A stretch of DNA of 64,000 nt, taken from NCBI GenBank assembly GCA_942159475.1, contig OW804096.1, forward strand, positions 139,923,442-139,987,441. The letters run 5' to 3'. Made by a program: the position numbers and the translations under genes. Of the stretch, positions 12,529 through 24,800 are shown one piece after another. Origin of the DNA: Sthenelais limicola. Taxonomy: Eukaryota > Annelida > Polychaeta > Phyllodocida > Sigalionidae. Positions within the stretch are counted from its first letter, which is position 1. Each line of letters starts with the position of its first letter. Under the pieces are notes generated by a model. It had not been told where the DNA came from and ran no database searches. It saw only the letters and a program-made list of their open reading frames with translations.

Positions 12529-12763
12529 GGGTCAGATGTTCAGAAAATGTACAATTCAACTTCACCAATCCTCTCAAATAACCCAGATTTCAGACGAAAA
12601 TAAAGTTCAAAATACAGTTTAACCTAGCCAAACAGATTGCTAGAATCAATGCAATGCCGAATATTCTCAAATTTACCAAGTATTGACCAAATTGCAGCCT
12701 AACTTTGCAGAATTTGCTAAATGTTTCCAGCTGCCAATTGTACATTTTCTGAAAATCTGACCC
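12529..12763 (-). mobile_element. GGGTCAGA MITE, subfamily A, reverse (first of three in a row)
   Basis: Full-length copy. It is followed after ATATAT by a 74-bp mini element and, after another ATATAT, by a second full copy in the same orientation. Confidence 0.9.
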
Positions 12764-12769
12764 ATATAT

Positions 12770-12843
12770 GGGTCAGATTTTCAGAAAATGTATATATTAT
12801 TGAAAATGTATATATTATTGTATATTTTCTGAAAATCTGACCC
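12770..12843. mobile_element. Minimal GGGTCAGA element, two TIRs only
   Basis: 74 bp made of the left and right TIR joined by a short AT-rich repeat (TATATATTATTG). It could fold into one hairpin. It sits between two full-length copies. Confidence 0.85.
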
Positions 12844-12849
12844 ATATAT

Positions 12850-13084
12850 GGGTCAGATTTTCAGAAAATGTACAATTCAACTTCGCCAATCTTCTCAAAT
12901 AAGCCACATTTCAGACGAAAATAAAGTTAAAAAAACAGTTCAACCTAACCAAACAGATTGCTAAAATCAATGCAATGCCGAATATTCTCGAATTTACTTA
13001 GTATTGACCAAATTAGTGACTAATTTAGTAAAAATTACTAAATGTGTACAGCTGCCAATTGTACATTTTCTGAAAATCTGACCC
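12850..13084 (-). mobile_element. GGGTCAGA MITE, subfamily A, reverse (third of three)
   Basis: Full-length copy, similar to but clearly diverged from the one at 12529; flanked by ATATAT. Confidence 0.9.
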
Positions 13085-13637
13085 ATATATATTATTGTAT
13101 TATACATGCATTGCACTGAAAACAACGTATCTAGAGTGATTTTTACTAGTGATTTTTACTAGTGATTTACGTGGGGTTGTCATGGCAACCAATCTGTGTT
13201 TTATTAAGATTATTGGTTAAACGCAAATTTATGACTCGATTTTTTACACACGTTGCTACGCAACTCATGCAATATTCATCTCCTTTAACTAACTTGTTAG
13301 TTATTCCTGTATTTGTGCTTATACCTATATTTATATATCACCATACAATCATTCAATTTCGATGTCTGGATAATTCTGAATATCACTCTGTTAGAAAGTG
13401 CATCATATAAAATTCGTTTTTTAAAAGGTACTTAATTATCATGTTTAGATTTGCTCTTGGAAGAATATTTAATGATAATATAAATGCTGCTCCAATGCTG
13501 CGCCAGGTGATAGTTCATACATGTTTTCATAATATGACATGACATCTTTTTAATACTTCGTTAGAAATCTATTCTACTTACACTTGTATTGATTCGTATG
13601 CTGTATAATTATCATTAGGATCTGATTTAAAACAAAT
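13085..13637. other. No gene recognised
   Basis: AT-rich; includes a repeated GTGATTTTTACTAGTGATTT at 13135. Nothing else seen. Confidence 0.5.
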
Positions 13638-13817
13638 GCTAAATCAGAGTGAAAATTGATAAATACCAGGTCTATCTGAGTGTATTCTGTATTGTATTCA
13701 TTCAATAAATCTGTCTGGTTATGTTGAACTGTACTTTGAAGCTCATTTTTGTCTTAAATCTGGGTTATTTGAGAGGATTTGTGAAAGCCAATTGTATATT
13801 TTCTGAAGATCTGACCC
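13638..13817 (+). mobile_element. GGGTCAGA MITE, subfamily B, 5'-truncated
   Basis: Right ~180 bp including the right TIR (CTGACCC). The left end is replaced by unrelated sequence. Confidence 0.75.
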
Positions 13818-14144
13818 ATTACATAGTTCTTCGGGTAAGATTCTGTACATTGAATCTAACAGAAGGTTACTGAGAATATCGTATGTATATGCAATATGTG
13901 GCTGAATAGAAATATTTAAATACAAATTATGCAACATGGCATGTTGTGCATGGTGTGTTCAGGGGCATGTTTCAGGGGGAAGAAGACTAAAAATGTTGAC
14001 AACTTAAACAAACTGGTGAATTACCGGCTGAATTATGGGTGGTTAGCTTTGGATCATTACCCAGATCAATCACCTTCAACACAAACATGAAACCAATTAT
14101 TTCAACCAGTCATCCATTGCTGAGTGTCTATATATAAATAGACT

Positions 14145-14378
14145 GGCTCAGGTTTTCAGAAAATGCACAACCTACAGTTCTACACATCTATCAAATTCTA
14201 CTAAATTAGAGTGAAGATTGATGAATATTAGGTATATCTGAGTTTATTCTGTATTGTATTCATTCAATGGATCTGTCTGGTTATGTTGAACTGTATTTGG
14301 AACCTGATTTTCCTCTTAAGTTTGGGTTATTTGAGAGTTATTGTGAAGGCCAATTGTACATTTTCTGGAGATCTGACC
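14145..14378 (+). mobile_element. GGGTCAGA MITE, subfamily B, forward
   Basis: Nearly full length; both terminal heptamers are mutated (GGCTCAG and CTGACCA). Confidence 0.8.
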
Positions 14379-14636
14379 ATTCTAGCACTCCTGAGATACA
14401 CTTGTGTTTAATATACAATCTTAAAACATTTCTAATTAATTAATTTAATTTAATTAATTAATTCGGCATATACTATAATCCCCATAGTATATCAGAAGTA
14501 CTTATTAGATTCATGTAGCAGAACATTGATGAATTCAGTCTTCTTAGTTTTAATGATATGTAAATTTGTTAAGATTTGCTTTGTCATAATAGCTGAGAAT
14601 GCAGCTTTAACCATCATTGGTTGGAATCCATTTATT

Positions 14637-15235
14637 AAAGGGTGGTCTCCACTGGCTGCGGTAAGATCTGTGGTAAGCTCTGCGGTAAGCCTTGTGATGG
14701 TTTCTGATTGTTCTGTAGGTGGAGAGGAATGACGAGGTCCTGCGTACATGGTTCACTGGCCATGTAGGCAGGACCTCGCTACTTCTCACCATCACAGCAC
14801 AATCGCAAACCTTACTGCAGAACTTACTGCAGAGCTACAGCAGAGCTTACCGCAAACTTTATTATTATATAATGACCGACTTGTTGATACTCCGTTTGTT
14901 CAGAGTCAAATCCTCATCACGACTGCTGAATTGTATAGCCCATTAGACAGTATCCAATCATCCTATCATCTCATCCCATCTCATCTCATTAATTTGTTAT
15001 CACCTTATGTATAGATATATGTTGTAGATGTATAGTCAATTGTAAATGTAATTAATACCGCTTAGGAAACTTATGTTTTTGTAAAATATTAAAAAAGGTA
15101 ACCAAAGAAATACTGCACCGATGTACATAAAATGTAAGTAGCAATGAAAGTATGAAAATCACCTTCGAAGTGAGAGTGGCCAGGCACCCCTGAATAAAAG
15201 CTTTCCAAAAAAAAAGCCAGTGGAGACCACCCTTT
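14637..15235. mobile_element. MITE with 20-bp perfect TIR
   Basis: AAAGGGTGGTCTCCACTGGC at the left end recurs as its exact complement at 15216-15235. Next to the left TIR are three GCGGTAAG-like repeats and a large imperfect palindrome (14655-14866) with a central hairpin of GGTCCTGC/GCAGGACC. The target duplication is unclear. Confidence 0.65.
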
Positions 15236-15649
15236 ATGTTTATTTTAAGGCCAAGGTCATAAAAACAGTTACATAGAAACATTAGCATTATCCATCATGT
15301 ATATTTTCATTTTCATTTTGTTGAGAATCAATAGGTATTGCCATCTCTTGAAATACTAATAGTGTACACATGGATGATATTGATTATTTAAACTATCCTG
15401 GCTAATGTTTCGTAGAGTATAAGCTTGTTATACAGGTTAACACACTTTCGAGAGAAAAAGTAAAATGATAATAAAAAAGAGTCTGTTGTCAAAAACAAAA
15501 AATATTGTGGAAGCATCTAGCTGGTGATATTGACGAAAATGTTGAAAATTTAAAAGAAAGAGGGTGTTAGAATTATTAATCTAGAGATATTCTCCTCTGT
15601 TTAAAATTGGAACCAACCAAATGAACTTGTCTCTTGCCTAATGTCGATT

Positions 15650-15806
15650 TTAAATGACAACAATCCTTTATGATGTTTCTTGGTGCCTTGTATTCTTACC
15701 TTTACTCTTGATATAATATGTACTTGATATAATATGTACTTAGAAATGTATATGCCCCGAAGGCAGGTTTCAGAAATAAAGTCGGTTGTAAAAATAAAAA
15801 AAAGTT
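15650..15806 (+). mobile_element. LINE 3' end resembling the full-length LINE
   Basis: CCCCGAAGGCAGGTTTCAGA then AATAAAGTCGGTTGTAAAAATAAAA resembles the 3' end at 37125-37172 (CCCAGATGGCAGGCAATTGA, AATAAAGTCTGTCGC). The upstream limit is unknown. Confidence 0.45.
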
Positions 15807-15997
15807 TAGTTTAAGGCCAAGGTCATATATAAACAGTTACATAGAAACATTAGCATTATCCATCATGTATGTTGTCAGGCGTTGCCCTTGAGAACTTGAA
15901 GCTCTGATTCTCATGAACCTTATAATTGTACCATGGTTACTTTCGAGATGTATAGCGGTATTCCGGCAATACGTTATTATTATTAATATTAATATAT

Positions 15998-16232
15998 GGG
16001 TCAGATTTTCAGAAAATGTACAATTGACCTTCACCAATCCTCTCAAATAACCCACATGTCAGCCGAAAATAAAGTTCAAAATACAGTTCAACCTAACCAA
16101 ACAGATTGCTAGAATCAATGCAATGCCGAATATACTCGAATTTACCCAGTATTGGCCGAATTACGGCCTAATTTAGTATAATTTACTAAATGTGTACAGC
16201 TGCCAATTGTACATTTTCTGAAAATCTGACCC
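15998..16232 (-). mobile_element. GGGTCAGA MITE, subfamily A, reverse
   Basis: 235 bp, intact TIRs, ATAT duplication. Confidence 0.9.
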
Positions 16233-16956
16233 ATATAGTTCAAATGGAGACCAATGTCACACTCATTACTCTGTACCATAAGATATGGATTATTTAATAA
16301 AACTGGAGCCATCATCCATTCATCCTAATTTCGTCTTTTCATAAAACCTTATCTACTTTCTTTTTCATTTACCATTTAATATGAATGTAAAAAGGTTTAA
16401 ATATCAGATAATTTCTTTTTAAAAAAACGCATGTACCGCTGTAGAATTAATTAAAGTTTTTTCCAGGACACCACGAAAAACACATACATGTATGTACTAA
16501 TGAGCCTGTATCTGCTTGATTTACCTGAATTAACATTTATTCTTCTATTCAAATGACTAAGTCGAATGTCATCTCACGACCATGAAAGATGAATGAGTAT
16601 TATCATAAATCCAAATGTATTACAGCCAAATGTGATATTAGCCGTGAATTATAGCTGGGAAATTATCCCACTATAACCAAAATTGGAATATGTATGACTC
16701 TCTCACTCATTTAAAATGTTAAAACTCTTATCAACGAGCTGCTATTATATTTATTTTGATGTATAACTTTAACAATATTCATTTTCCTTGGCAATGAGAA
16801 CTATCACGCATGTGAATATTGACCAATAAAATTTCTTAAAAAAAAAACATATTTTGAACAAAAAAAAATAAGATCACAATGTTTCTCACCAAACTCGCCA
16901 TAACATTATTAGACCCAATGATCAAGATTAAGACCAAGATAATTAATAAATTAATA
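16233..16956. other. No gene recognised
   Basis: AT-rich; a GACCAATAAAATTTCTT plus A-run at 16813 may be an old retroposon end. Confidence 0.4.
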
Positions 16957-17060
16957 ATAGATAGATAGATAGATAGATTTACCCAATGAATAACTCATTG
17001 CAATCAACCATGGGGAAACAGATAGATAGATAGATAATTAATAGATAGATAATTAATAAT
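16957..17060. repeat. (GATA)n microsatellite in two blocks
   Basis: Five GATA units near 16959-16978 and further units at 17020-17050, with AATTAATA between and after. Confidence 0.9.
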
Positions 17061-17329
17061 AAGACCAAGATTGTGGCACCGTCTGAAACACATCCATGGT
17101 GGATATGGCGGTTTTTTTCAGTATTGATGTAACAGTAATATTTCTTTGCCCTAAATGAATAAAAAAAATTAATAATTTGTAATGAGTTCCCCCTCATCTT
17201 CTAAGTCGTACCACTGGTATTATAATTACATACTTACTTATAATTACATTCATATTCCTGTCTAAAAACTCATTTGTCTTCTTTCCTGTTTTAAAACAGT
17301 TCAGAAGTAAGCGATGATCAGTGACCTAG

Positions 17330-17453
17330 AGAGCTACTTTCGTTCTTTGTTTGCGATATAATTTTATGTATTGTCTTTTTTTTTCCTTTCTTGAAATGAG
17401 AAATACCACATTGTTGGAAAGTTTGAGAAATAAATTTATTAAAAAAAAAAAAA
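17330..17453 (+). mobile_element. Possible retroposon 3' end with poly(A)
   Basis: GAGAAATAAATTTATT is followed by 13 A residues at 17441-17453. Nothing upstream is recognisable. Confidence 0.3.
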
Positions 17454-17739
17454 ATGTTTAAAAAGGCGTTTGTCTTCTCCCCTGTTTAGACATATGTCTA
17501 GACCCTCTAATTATATACAACTATAATTGAAAAGTATCACAAATGGGAAATTATGGAGAAATATAACCGTGTCAAAAAATAAAAATACTAATTGCTTTAC
17601 TCCGAAAGCAATCATCTTTCTTAGCCAACCGGAAGAAGGCAGGGCTATGTACAGAAACTGGTGTCCAAAAGTAGTGCCCAAGATCCGGAACGAAAATCAT
17701 TTTCTAGCCATATTCTGAGGCTCAGCTGATGGCCTATAT

Positions 17740-17974
17740 AGGTCAGATTTTCAGAAAATGTACAATTGGCAGCTCTGCTTATTTAGGAAATTCTGCTAAA
17801 TTAGACTGGAAAACGATGAATACCGGGAATATCTGGGTATATTTCGTATCGCATTGATTTAAAGTATCAGTTCTGTTATGTTAAATTGCATATTGAAGCT
17901 GATCTGTGTGTTAATTGTGGGTTATTTGAGAGGATTGGTGAAGACGAATTGTACATTTTCTGAAAATCTGACCC
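17740..17974 (+). mobile_element. GGGTCAGA MITE, subfamily C, forward
   Basis: 235 bp; first base G to A; ATAT duplication on both sides. Confidence 0.87.
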
Positions 17975-18017
17975 ATATGTGATAGGGCTCCTGGTGGGGG
18001 GGGGGGGGTCTGTGTCG

Positions 18018-18665
18018 ATTTGTCCCGCTAAGGATGAGCATTTGTCCCTTGTCTCCAAAATCCCATGTCAATTTGTCAATTTAAAAAAGGGTCTATGTCG
18101 TTTGTCGATCATAAGAAATGGCTATGTCAGTTTGTTGAGTATACCCCTTATAACGTTGATTTGTCGCGCTAAAGGTCCGATTCCACTGGTTCGCTTATAT
18201 ATGTGCTCATGGCTCGCTCTTGCTGCGCTTGTTTATAGTGCACTTGTCATTCGCTCTTCATCCGCTAATATTTTTAGCACAATACAAGCGCAGAGCGATT
18301 CTACTGGTCTGCTTGTTTCCTGTATGAAATACACGTTGTGTTGCTGCGCTCAAATCAAACACAGCAGATATGAGCGCAACGTCAAAAAGAAGCGCAAATA
18401 GCAGTTTTCAAGAGCGTATAGAGAGCGTAGTTACCGAATCTATTAGACTGCTCTGGTTTCACTCTGACTTCGCTTGTATGGCGCTCTCGGAAAATAAAAG
18501 AGCGGATGAAGAGCGGTCCAAAAGAGCGAGCCAGTGGAAACGCAGCCTAAGGATGAGCATTTGTCCCTTGTCCCCAGAACCCCATGTCGATTTGTCCCTC
18601 TAAAAAAGGGTCTATGTCGTTTGTCGATCATAAGAAATGGCTATGTCAGTTTGTCAATTTAGGCA
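18018..18665. repeat. Tandem ~120-bp repeat interrupted by a MITE
   Basis: TAAGGATGAGCATTTGTCCC begins a unit at 18028 and again at 18548; both continue through AAAAAAGGGTCTATGTCG and GATCATAAGAAATGGC. The Harbinger-like MITE at 18173-18547 lies between them. Confidence 0.7.
18173..18547 (+). mobile_element. PIF/Harbinger-like MITE, copy 1
   Basis: 375 bp with TIR AGGTCCGATTCCACTGG and duplication TAA. The interior repeats GAGCG/CGCTC. It interrupts a tandem repeat whose other unit shows the uninterrupted site GCTAAGG. Confidence 0.75.
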
Positions 18666-18836
18666 TCAGGACCCCTTGTGATGAGGTAAAGCGGTTTTCT
18701 TTATTGGTGTTGCCACAGTGGCATTGCAGATGACCACGTCAGAATAACTATCAAGCATTCCCCAAGTCTGGACAAGTGGGCACTCTCTATGCAGCACAGA
18801 CACAACACGGTGCGTCATGTCGGCCATTAAACAAGT

Positions 18837-19071
18837 GGGTCAGATTTTCAGAAAATGTACAATTCACCTTCACCAATCCTCTCAAATAACCCACACTTCA
18901 GACGAAAATAAAGCTCGAAATTCAATTCAACCTAACCAAACAGATTGCTAGAATCAATGCAATGCCAAATATACTCGAATTTAACTAGTATTGACCAAAT
19001 TGCAGCCTAATTTAGCAGAATTTACTAAATGTGTACAGCTGCCAATTGTACATTTTCTGAAAGTCTGACCC
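18837..19071 (-). mobile_element. GGGTCAGA MITE, subfamily A, reverse
   Basis: 235 bp with the informative duplication AAGT (18833-18836, 19072-19075). This non-palindromic site helps prove that the duplication is 4 bp. Confidence 0.92.
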
Positions 19072-19560
19072 AAGTGTAAGATCAATCGTCACCCTGGAGG
19101 ATGTCCCTTTCTCAACTGAGTGCCTTCAGACTGGCCCATCCTGGTCTCATTCTTGAAGAAAAATTGTACATTGACATGGGGTCCAGGCTGTAGTCCAGCT
19201 TGTACATCGGCTGTCTGGTATGTGGAAATGACTACATGTGTTCTAACATACCATTCATAGTGGTCCTGTTCATATAAAGGTATACACACTGGCATCACAA
19301 CATGGAATAATGCTATCAATTGGCAGACTGTGCCCGAAATCCAAATCTCTATAGTCTGTCCGAAAAGTAGTGGTCAATATGTATGGCCCATTGAGTCAGC
19401 ACTGAGAGTACAAATCAGTCCTGAGGCCGATACGACGCCCATATCAGGCCTCAGGCTGATATGGAATGAGTAAAGTTCCCTAACGATAATAGTATTATTG
19501 CATATAAATGACTTGCAAAATTAAACAAAATAATGGAATATGTTTATTAGAGTACTATAA
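19072..19560. other. No gene recognised
   Basis: Includes a GGCC/TGATAT inverted motif near 19420-19460 (CTGAGGCCGATA.. / ..AGGCCTCAGG). No ORF of note. Confidence 0.4.
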
Positions 19561-19998
19561 AGGTGCGATTCCACTGGATCACTTGTATATGTGCTCATGG
19601 CTCGCTCTTGCTGCGCTTATTCATAGTGCGCTTGTCATTCGCTCTTCATCTGCTAATATATTTAGCACAATACAAGCGCAGAGCGATTCTACTGGTCTGC
19701 TTATTTCCAGTATGAAATCTATAGCAAATGCGTTTGTGCGCTCTCACTGCGCTCTTAGTCCACTAGTTTAACTAGTTTAAAGAGCGTTGTGTTGCTGCAC
19801 TCAAATCAAACACAGCAGATATGAGCACAACGTCAAAAAGAAACGCAAATAGCAGTTTTTAAGAGCGTATAGAGAGCGTAGTTACCGAATCTATTAGACC
19901 GCTCTGGTTTTGCTCTGCCTCCGCTTGTTAGGCGCTCTGGGAAAATAAAAGAGCAGATGAAGAGCGGTCTAAAAGAGCGAGCCAGTGGAATCGTACCT
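19561..19998 (+). mobile_element. PIF/Harbinger-like MITE, copy 2
   Basis: 438 bp, TIR AGGTGCGATTCCACTGG, TAA on both sides. The right TAA (19999-20001) is also the left flank of the next element. Confidence 0.77.
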
Positions 19999-20001
19999 TA
20001 A

Positions 20002-20438
20002 GGCTGCGATTCCACTGGCTTGCTCTTTAGGTCTGCTCATGGCCCGCTCTTTTTATTTCCCAGAGTGCATAACAAGCGGAGGCAGAGCGAACCCAGAGCG
20101 GTCTTATAGAATCGGTGAATGCGCTCTCTATGCGGTCTTAAAATTTGAGGTTGGCGCTTCTTTTTGACACTGCGCTAATATCTGACCTGTTTAATTGGAG
20201 TGCAACTACACACCGCTCTTTCTGCCTGTTAAAGTAGTGGACCAAGAGCGCAGTCAGAGCGGACCAAGTGATTTACATTTGATTTCATAAGGAAACAAGC
20301 GAACCAGTAGAATCGCTCTGCATTGGTTTAGCGTTAAAAATATTAGCGGATGAAGAGCGAATGACAAGCGCACTATAAACAAGCACAGCAAGAGCGAGCC
20401 ATGAGCACATATATAAGTGAACCAGTGGAATCGGACCT
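20002..20438 (-). mobile_element. PIF/Harbinger-like MITE, copy 3, inverted
   Basis: 437 bp, inverted relative to the element at 19561 and separated from it only by TAA; TAA follows on the right. Together the two make a palindrome of almost 880 bp. Confidence 0.77.
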
Positions 20439-20532
20439 TAAGTCAATTGAATGACAAACAGTAAGTAAAACAACAGTGCAGAATTATATAATTTTGCGTT
20501 CTAAAATATAGTCCTAGCCCTCAATTTATATA

Positions 20533-20709
20533 CAGTGGAACCTCACATAAAGACCACCTCTCTATAGAGACAACCCCTCTATTACGACCAGTTTCTCTCA
20601 GTTCCGAATTGCTTTTCTCTTATTAGATTAGCCCCTCTAATGAGACCATCTCACTATTAAGACCAGTTTCTCTCAGTCCCAAAGGTGGTCTCAATGAGAG
20701 GTTCCACTG
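20533..20709. mobile_element. Tc1/mariner (pogo/Tigger-like) MITE
   Basis: 177 bp, TIR CAGTGGAACCTC with complement GAGGTTCCACTG, flanked by TA on both sides. CAGTGGAACCTC ends are typical of pogo/Tigger elements. Confidence 0.75.
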
Positions 20710-21089
20710 TAGAGGTATTTTGTATAAATGAACGTATATTAGATTTTACATTAGTTCTGGGTATATATTTAACAACGCAATCTGAAAATATTATAACTGT
20801 CATGAAATGATTATGTTGCTGAATAAAAATCTTTAAAAACAAATTCGCCTTCTATCTTCGATTTGTGGTAAATTTGGTACAAAATCCTACTCAATTTGGC
20901 TTAAAGCTGCCCACTCACCTAACATGACCAAAGAAATCTTACCAAATTTATTCCTATTATCATATTATTATCCATGATATATAAGGGAAACAGCGATTCT
21001 TTGTCAGACATATTCTTGGAATCTGTGATGTTACCTGCTTTTTTTCTGCTCTGTACAGTTCCGTTGACCCTTTCCAGAGGACAATATAT

Positions 21090-21496
21090 GTGATGTGTTT
21101 CAGGAAAATGAGTCACAAGTCGCAAAATGGATATTTTTCAAAGGGTTTTTTTAACAAGATTTCGTTATTGGAATGTTCTGATTTTCATAGGGTTTAATAA
21201 ATATAGTTACATGAATCCATGCAACAAATTTCGGGACATTGTATTAGATATATCCTTGCATTTTTAAGGCCTTCGTATGGAGTATATTTAGTTACTTTAC
21301 TGGTAATTACCCACACAGAAACATTGTAAACTTTTTTTTCAAAAAATAGGAATATCAAACTTAAAATATAGAAATACTTAGAGATATCCTAGTGTTTACT
21401 ATCATTGGAATCACATTGATCTCCTCTTTTCAAATATGGTGATATCTCAAAATCCATATTTTGCGACTTATGACACATTTTCCTAAAACGGATCAC
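21090..21496 (+). mobile_element. GTGATxTGTTTCAGG MITE, ~410-bp family
   Basis: 407 bp, same TIRs and interior as the copy at 10417, duplication ATAT (21086-21089, 21497-21500). Confidence 0.88.
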
Positions 21497-21682
21497 ATAT
21501 GTGGTGTGTGAAGGTATCTGGGGTGACAATGTGATTTTGAAGCCCTCTTTAGTAGGGTTCTGTACAATTAGGCTAAAACTACTTTAGGCCTCAAATAAAT
21601 GAATAATAATAAAAAAGGAATTATGTATTCCAATGGAATAGGACCAGAAGGAGGACCCAGAATTTCAAATATTGTATTGCTA

Positions 21683-21880
21683 TTTCAATTCAATTCAATT
21701 CAAATATCCTTTATTGCAAGATCTTGATTTACAAATGGACGAACAAGTCTGACACTGGAGCGTGCCAGTTCTTCCGGAGTTTGCCATATTTCGTATCTTA
21801 AGATTGTTACAGTTAGGATGAACATGATAATCCCTTGCTAGGGTCAAACAACAAGTCGCTACTGTCGTAGACGTTAAAGG
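21683..21880 (-). mobile_element. LINE/SINE 3' end with (AATTG)n tail, minus strand
   Basis: Begins with TTCAATTCAATTCAATTC (tail complement), then TTTATTGCAAGATC and, about 90 bp in, CCAGTTCTTCCGGAG. The same motif at the same distance is seen at 38200 and 41281, so these are 3' ends of one retrotransposon family. Confidence 0.55.
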
Positions 21881-24800
21881 CCCCTTATAGGGGTGAATAC
21901 AGAAATTAATAACTTAATAGGCGTGAGACAACAATTCACTAATATCAAAGTCATGAGATCCCTTATAGGGTTTTTGAGAGAAAGTAATCTAGACAAAACA
22001 TTTTATGATATGATTAATAACAGATGAGAGGTAGGCGATGTTACTACCCAATGCACACACCTACTGCAATATAACAGCGCTTTCAATGCGATTTAACACT
22101 CTGACCGCGATATAGCTCTCGCAGCGCTATCACACCTAGCCTTGCTACCCGTTCGGGACACGCGCGGCTCTATATTTAGCGTCGCTCTGCAATATAACAT
22201 GCAAACAACAGTGAGACATATCGCGCGACAAAACAGCGCTATTTTACTGGGCTAAGCGCACATCAGAAAACAGAATAGCGTTGGTAGACTGTAGTCACAG
22301 GTACATGTATATATAATAGCTAATGTTGTTTAAACAAACGAAACCCTTTCATTCCCAATAGACTGACCATACAATCATTCCTGTTTAAATTAAGATAGGC
22401 CTACATTTATATAACAGGGCGGGAAGTAGGACTGTATTTCTAAATGATAATTCATTAGAGTGCATACTTCTTTATTCATATAGGCTAGGCTATTTCGGAG
22501 CTTATTTCATTAGCTTGTGATAGCTCAAGTCTTCCAATGGATGCCAAATACAATAATAAAAAAACAGAAAATGTCAACAGTAGTTTGAAAAAGTAGCCTA
22601 GGCCAACCTTAATTTAGCACACTTATAAAAATGAATAAGAATAAATTGACAATCAAACTAATTGAAGTCAAATGTCAGTCAAAATACCTAATCGGCTGCA
22701 CATAGCAATACATAATCAGCGTCACATTGCGAGTATAGTTCCCATCCCGCCCCTTCCCATTTTCCCAAATACATTCCCCCATTTTTTCTGGCCTTAGGCC
22801 CTAACTCTTCCTCACAACCTCTCACAACTCCCCATATTCCGAATTTCCATAGGCCTAACCCTAAAGACTGCACATAGGCCTATAGGTGTATTTTTAATCA
22901 AAGACTTTGACAAACACTCACCCCCTCAGCTATCCCATGGTGCTGCATTTTTAAATACAAGACTTATTACACATGAACGTATCAACCATCACTGCCATAA
23001 ACATTAATTCGTGCTCTTTTTGACTTTTATGATGTGTACAGGGCCTATCCTAACTCATAATACGGTAGGCCTACCCAGCTCACCTACAGCTGCCAAGGGT
23101 GCTGTATCCACCTTTATTCAATAACAATTAAAACCCAAGTTCCTGACTCATTGATATCCCTACAAAGGCACCTTCAACACAAAGTCAAATATTAAGAGTG
23201 ACACCGGATGAACTGAGTGAAATGTATCACGTCTTTTGAAATGAGGAAGGAGCAATGCGTCATGGCAGTAATTATACTACAGCGCCACCTAACGTAACAT
23301 AGGCCTATTGTTCTAGCATGGGAACATGTTAGTTTAGCGCTCTCGTTAGGCATGATTGACTGAGATTCAACTTTGACTTTCTCACCAAATCCCAACCATG
23401 CAGGTAAGTATTTTTGTTATAAACCTCATTTACGATGACTAGAGCAATTACCAGTCACATCTGTAAACACCATGGATTTGATTATAGCTAGCTTTTCATT
23501 TGTTAAATGCCCGCAACATTACGCAATCTCATCCAATAATCAATATGGCGGCATACAATGGGGGCATGGTGGAAGAAAGAGCCCTAGCCTACTCGGCCTA
23601 TGGTCTGTCTGATCTATGACGGAAAATAATCACCAACAAACATGCTAGATAAAGTTCTAACTTGAAATCCAGCTTTCAAATGAAGGGTTCTTTAGGATAC
23701 CGGTATCAAATGTGGTGCTTCCATGCCTGAGGATTTTACTGGATGTTACCTTTTTATTAGTTTCGCCGATGTGGGCGATAACGAAAGAAAACTTCGTAAG
23801 GAGAATGTCCGCCATTTCCCCCACCCACACACACAGACACTTATATAATGGTTGTTGGGGATCAGATATTGGGATGTCGGCCGTTGGCCCGTCTCCCTTC
23901 ACCCTCAATTCCAGTCTACTAAATGTATTGCCTATCGCCCAAGTCAAAGGGGATTTGGTTGGGAAACGAGATCTAAAGGAGTTTTCCAGCTAATTAATTT
24001 ATAGGAAATAAATAAGGACAAGGTCAAGGAAGGGTTATTATTTAAAAATGCATTACCAGCTATGCATGCGCAAATCTGCGCAATTTTCCCTTTTGCCACA
24101 TACACCAAGTATATGATAAACTCAAACATGTCCCTGAATATCTAAGAATTCCGAATCCATTAAAAGCATGTAAATAACAAAAGAAGTGGTTCATTATTCA
24201 ATTGGTGCGCACGGAATGGACGTCCATTGGATCGTCTCTCAACCAGAAATTTCAGAGGGATTTCCCCCTTGTTAGCATACGTCATATATTGGAAATGAGG
24301 GTGCACCATGCATATATGCTGTGTGACGTTTTGTGAAATTCCGTTTGTTCAATGAACAGTTTGGCTATGTTTGGTACTCCCATTACCTTTAGAAAATAAA
24401 GCATACACACACTCTATGCAGCAAAGCATATTTTTAACTTTATCATCTTTTTTTCATTATTTTACCATCAGGACCTAAATAGTGATATGTGTGACATTGA
24501 AATCAACCTTGTTTAGCCATATTCAAAATTAAACCACTCTAAGTTCTTAGCCTCAGTGAAGCCCATATAGAATTCCGAATACAACCAATTATACCCTGAA
24601 CAACCAATTACACTGAAAATCTAGTATATAAGGTCCAGTCGTCCAAAGCTATTGATAAATAGGGCACTCATGCAGTGATATGCAGAGCAAAAATCGATGC
24701 CAATTTTGTTACTTTTAATCAGTTTTTCTTCTTTTGAAACGTTTCTCCAGGACATATGATAGCTTTTGAGTGTTTATCTCAAGGATAGTCATTTCATTTC

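Noticed and set aside
17979..18401. 140-aa frame
   Set aside because: Lies over a tandem repeat and a Harbinger-like MITE; open by chance.
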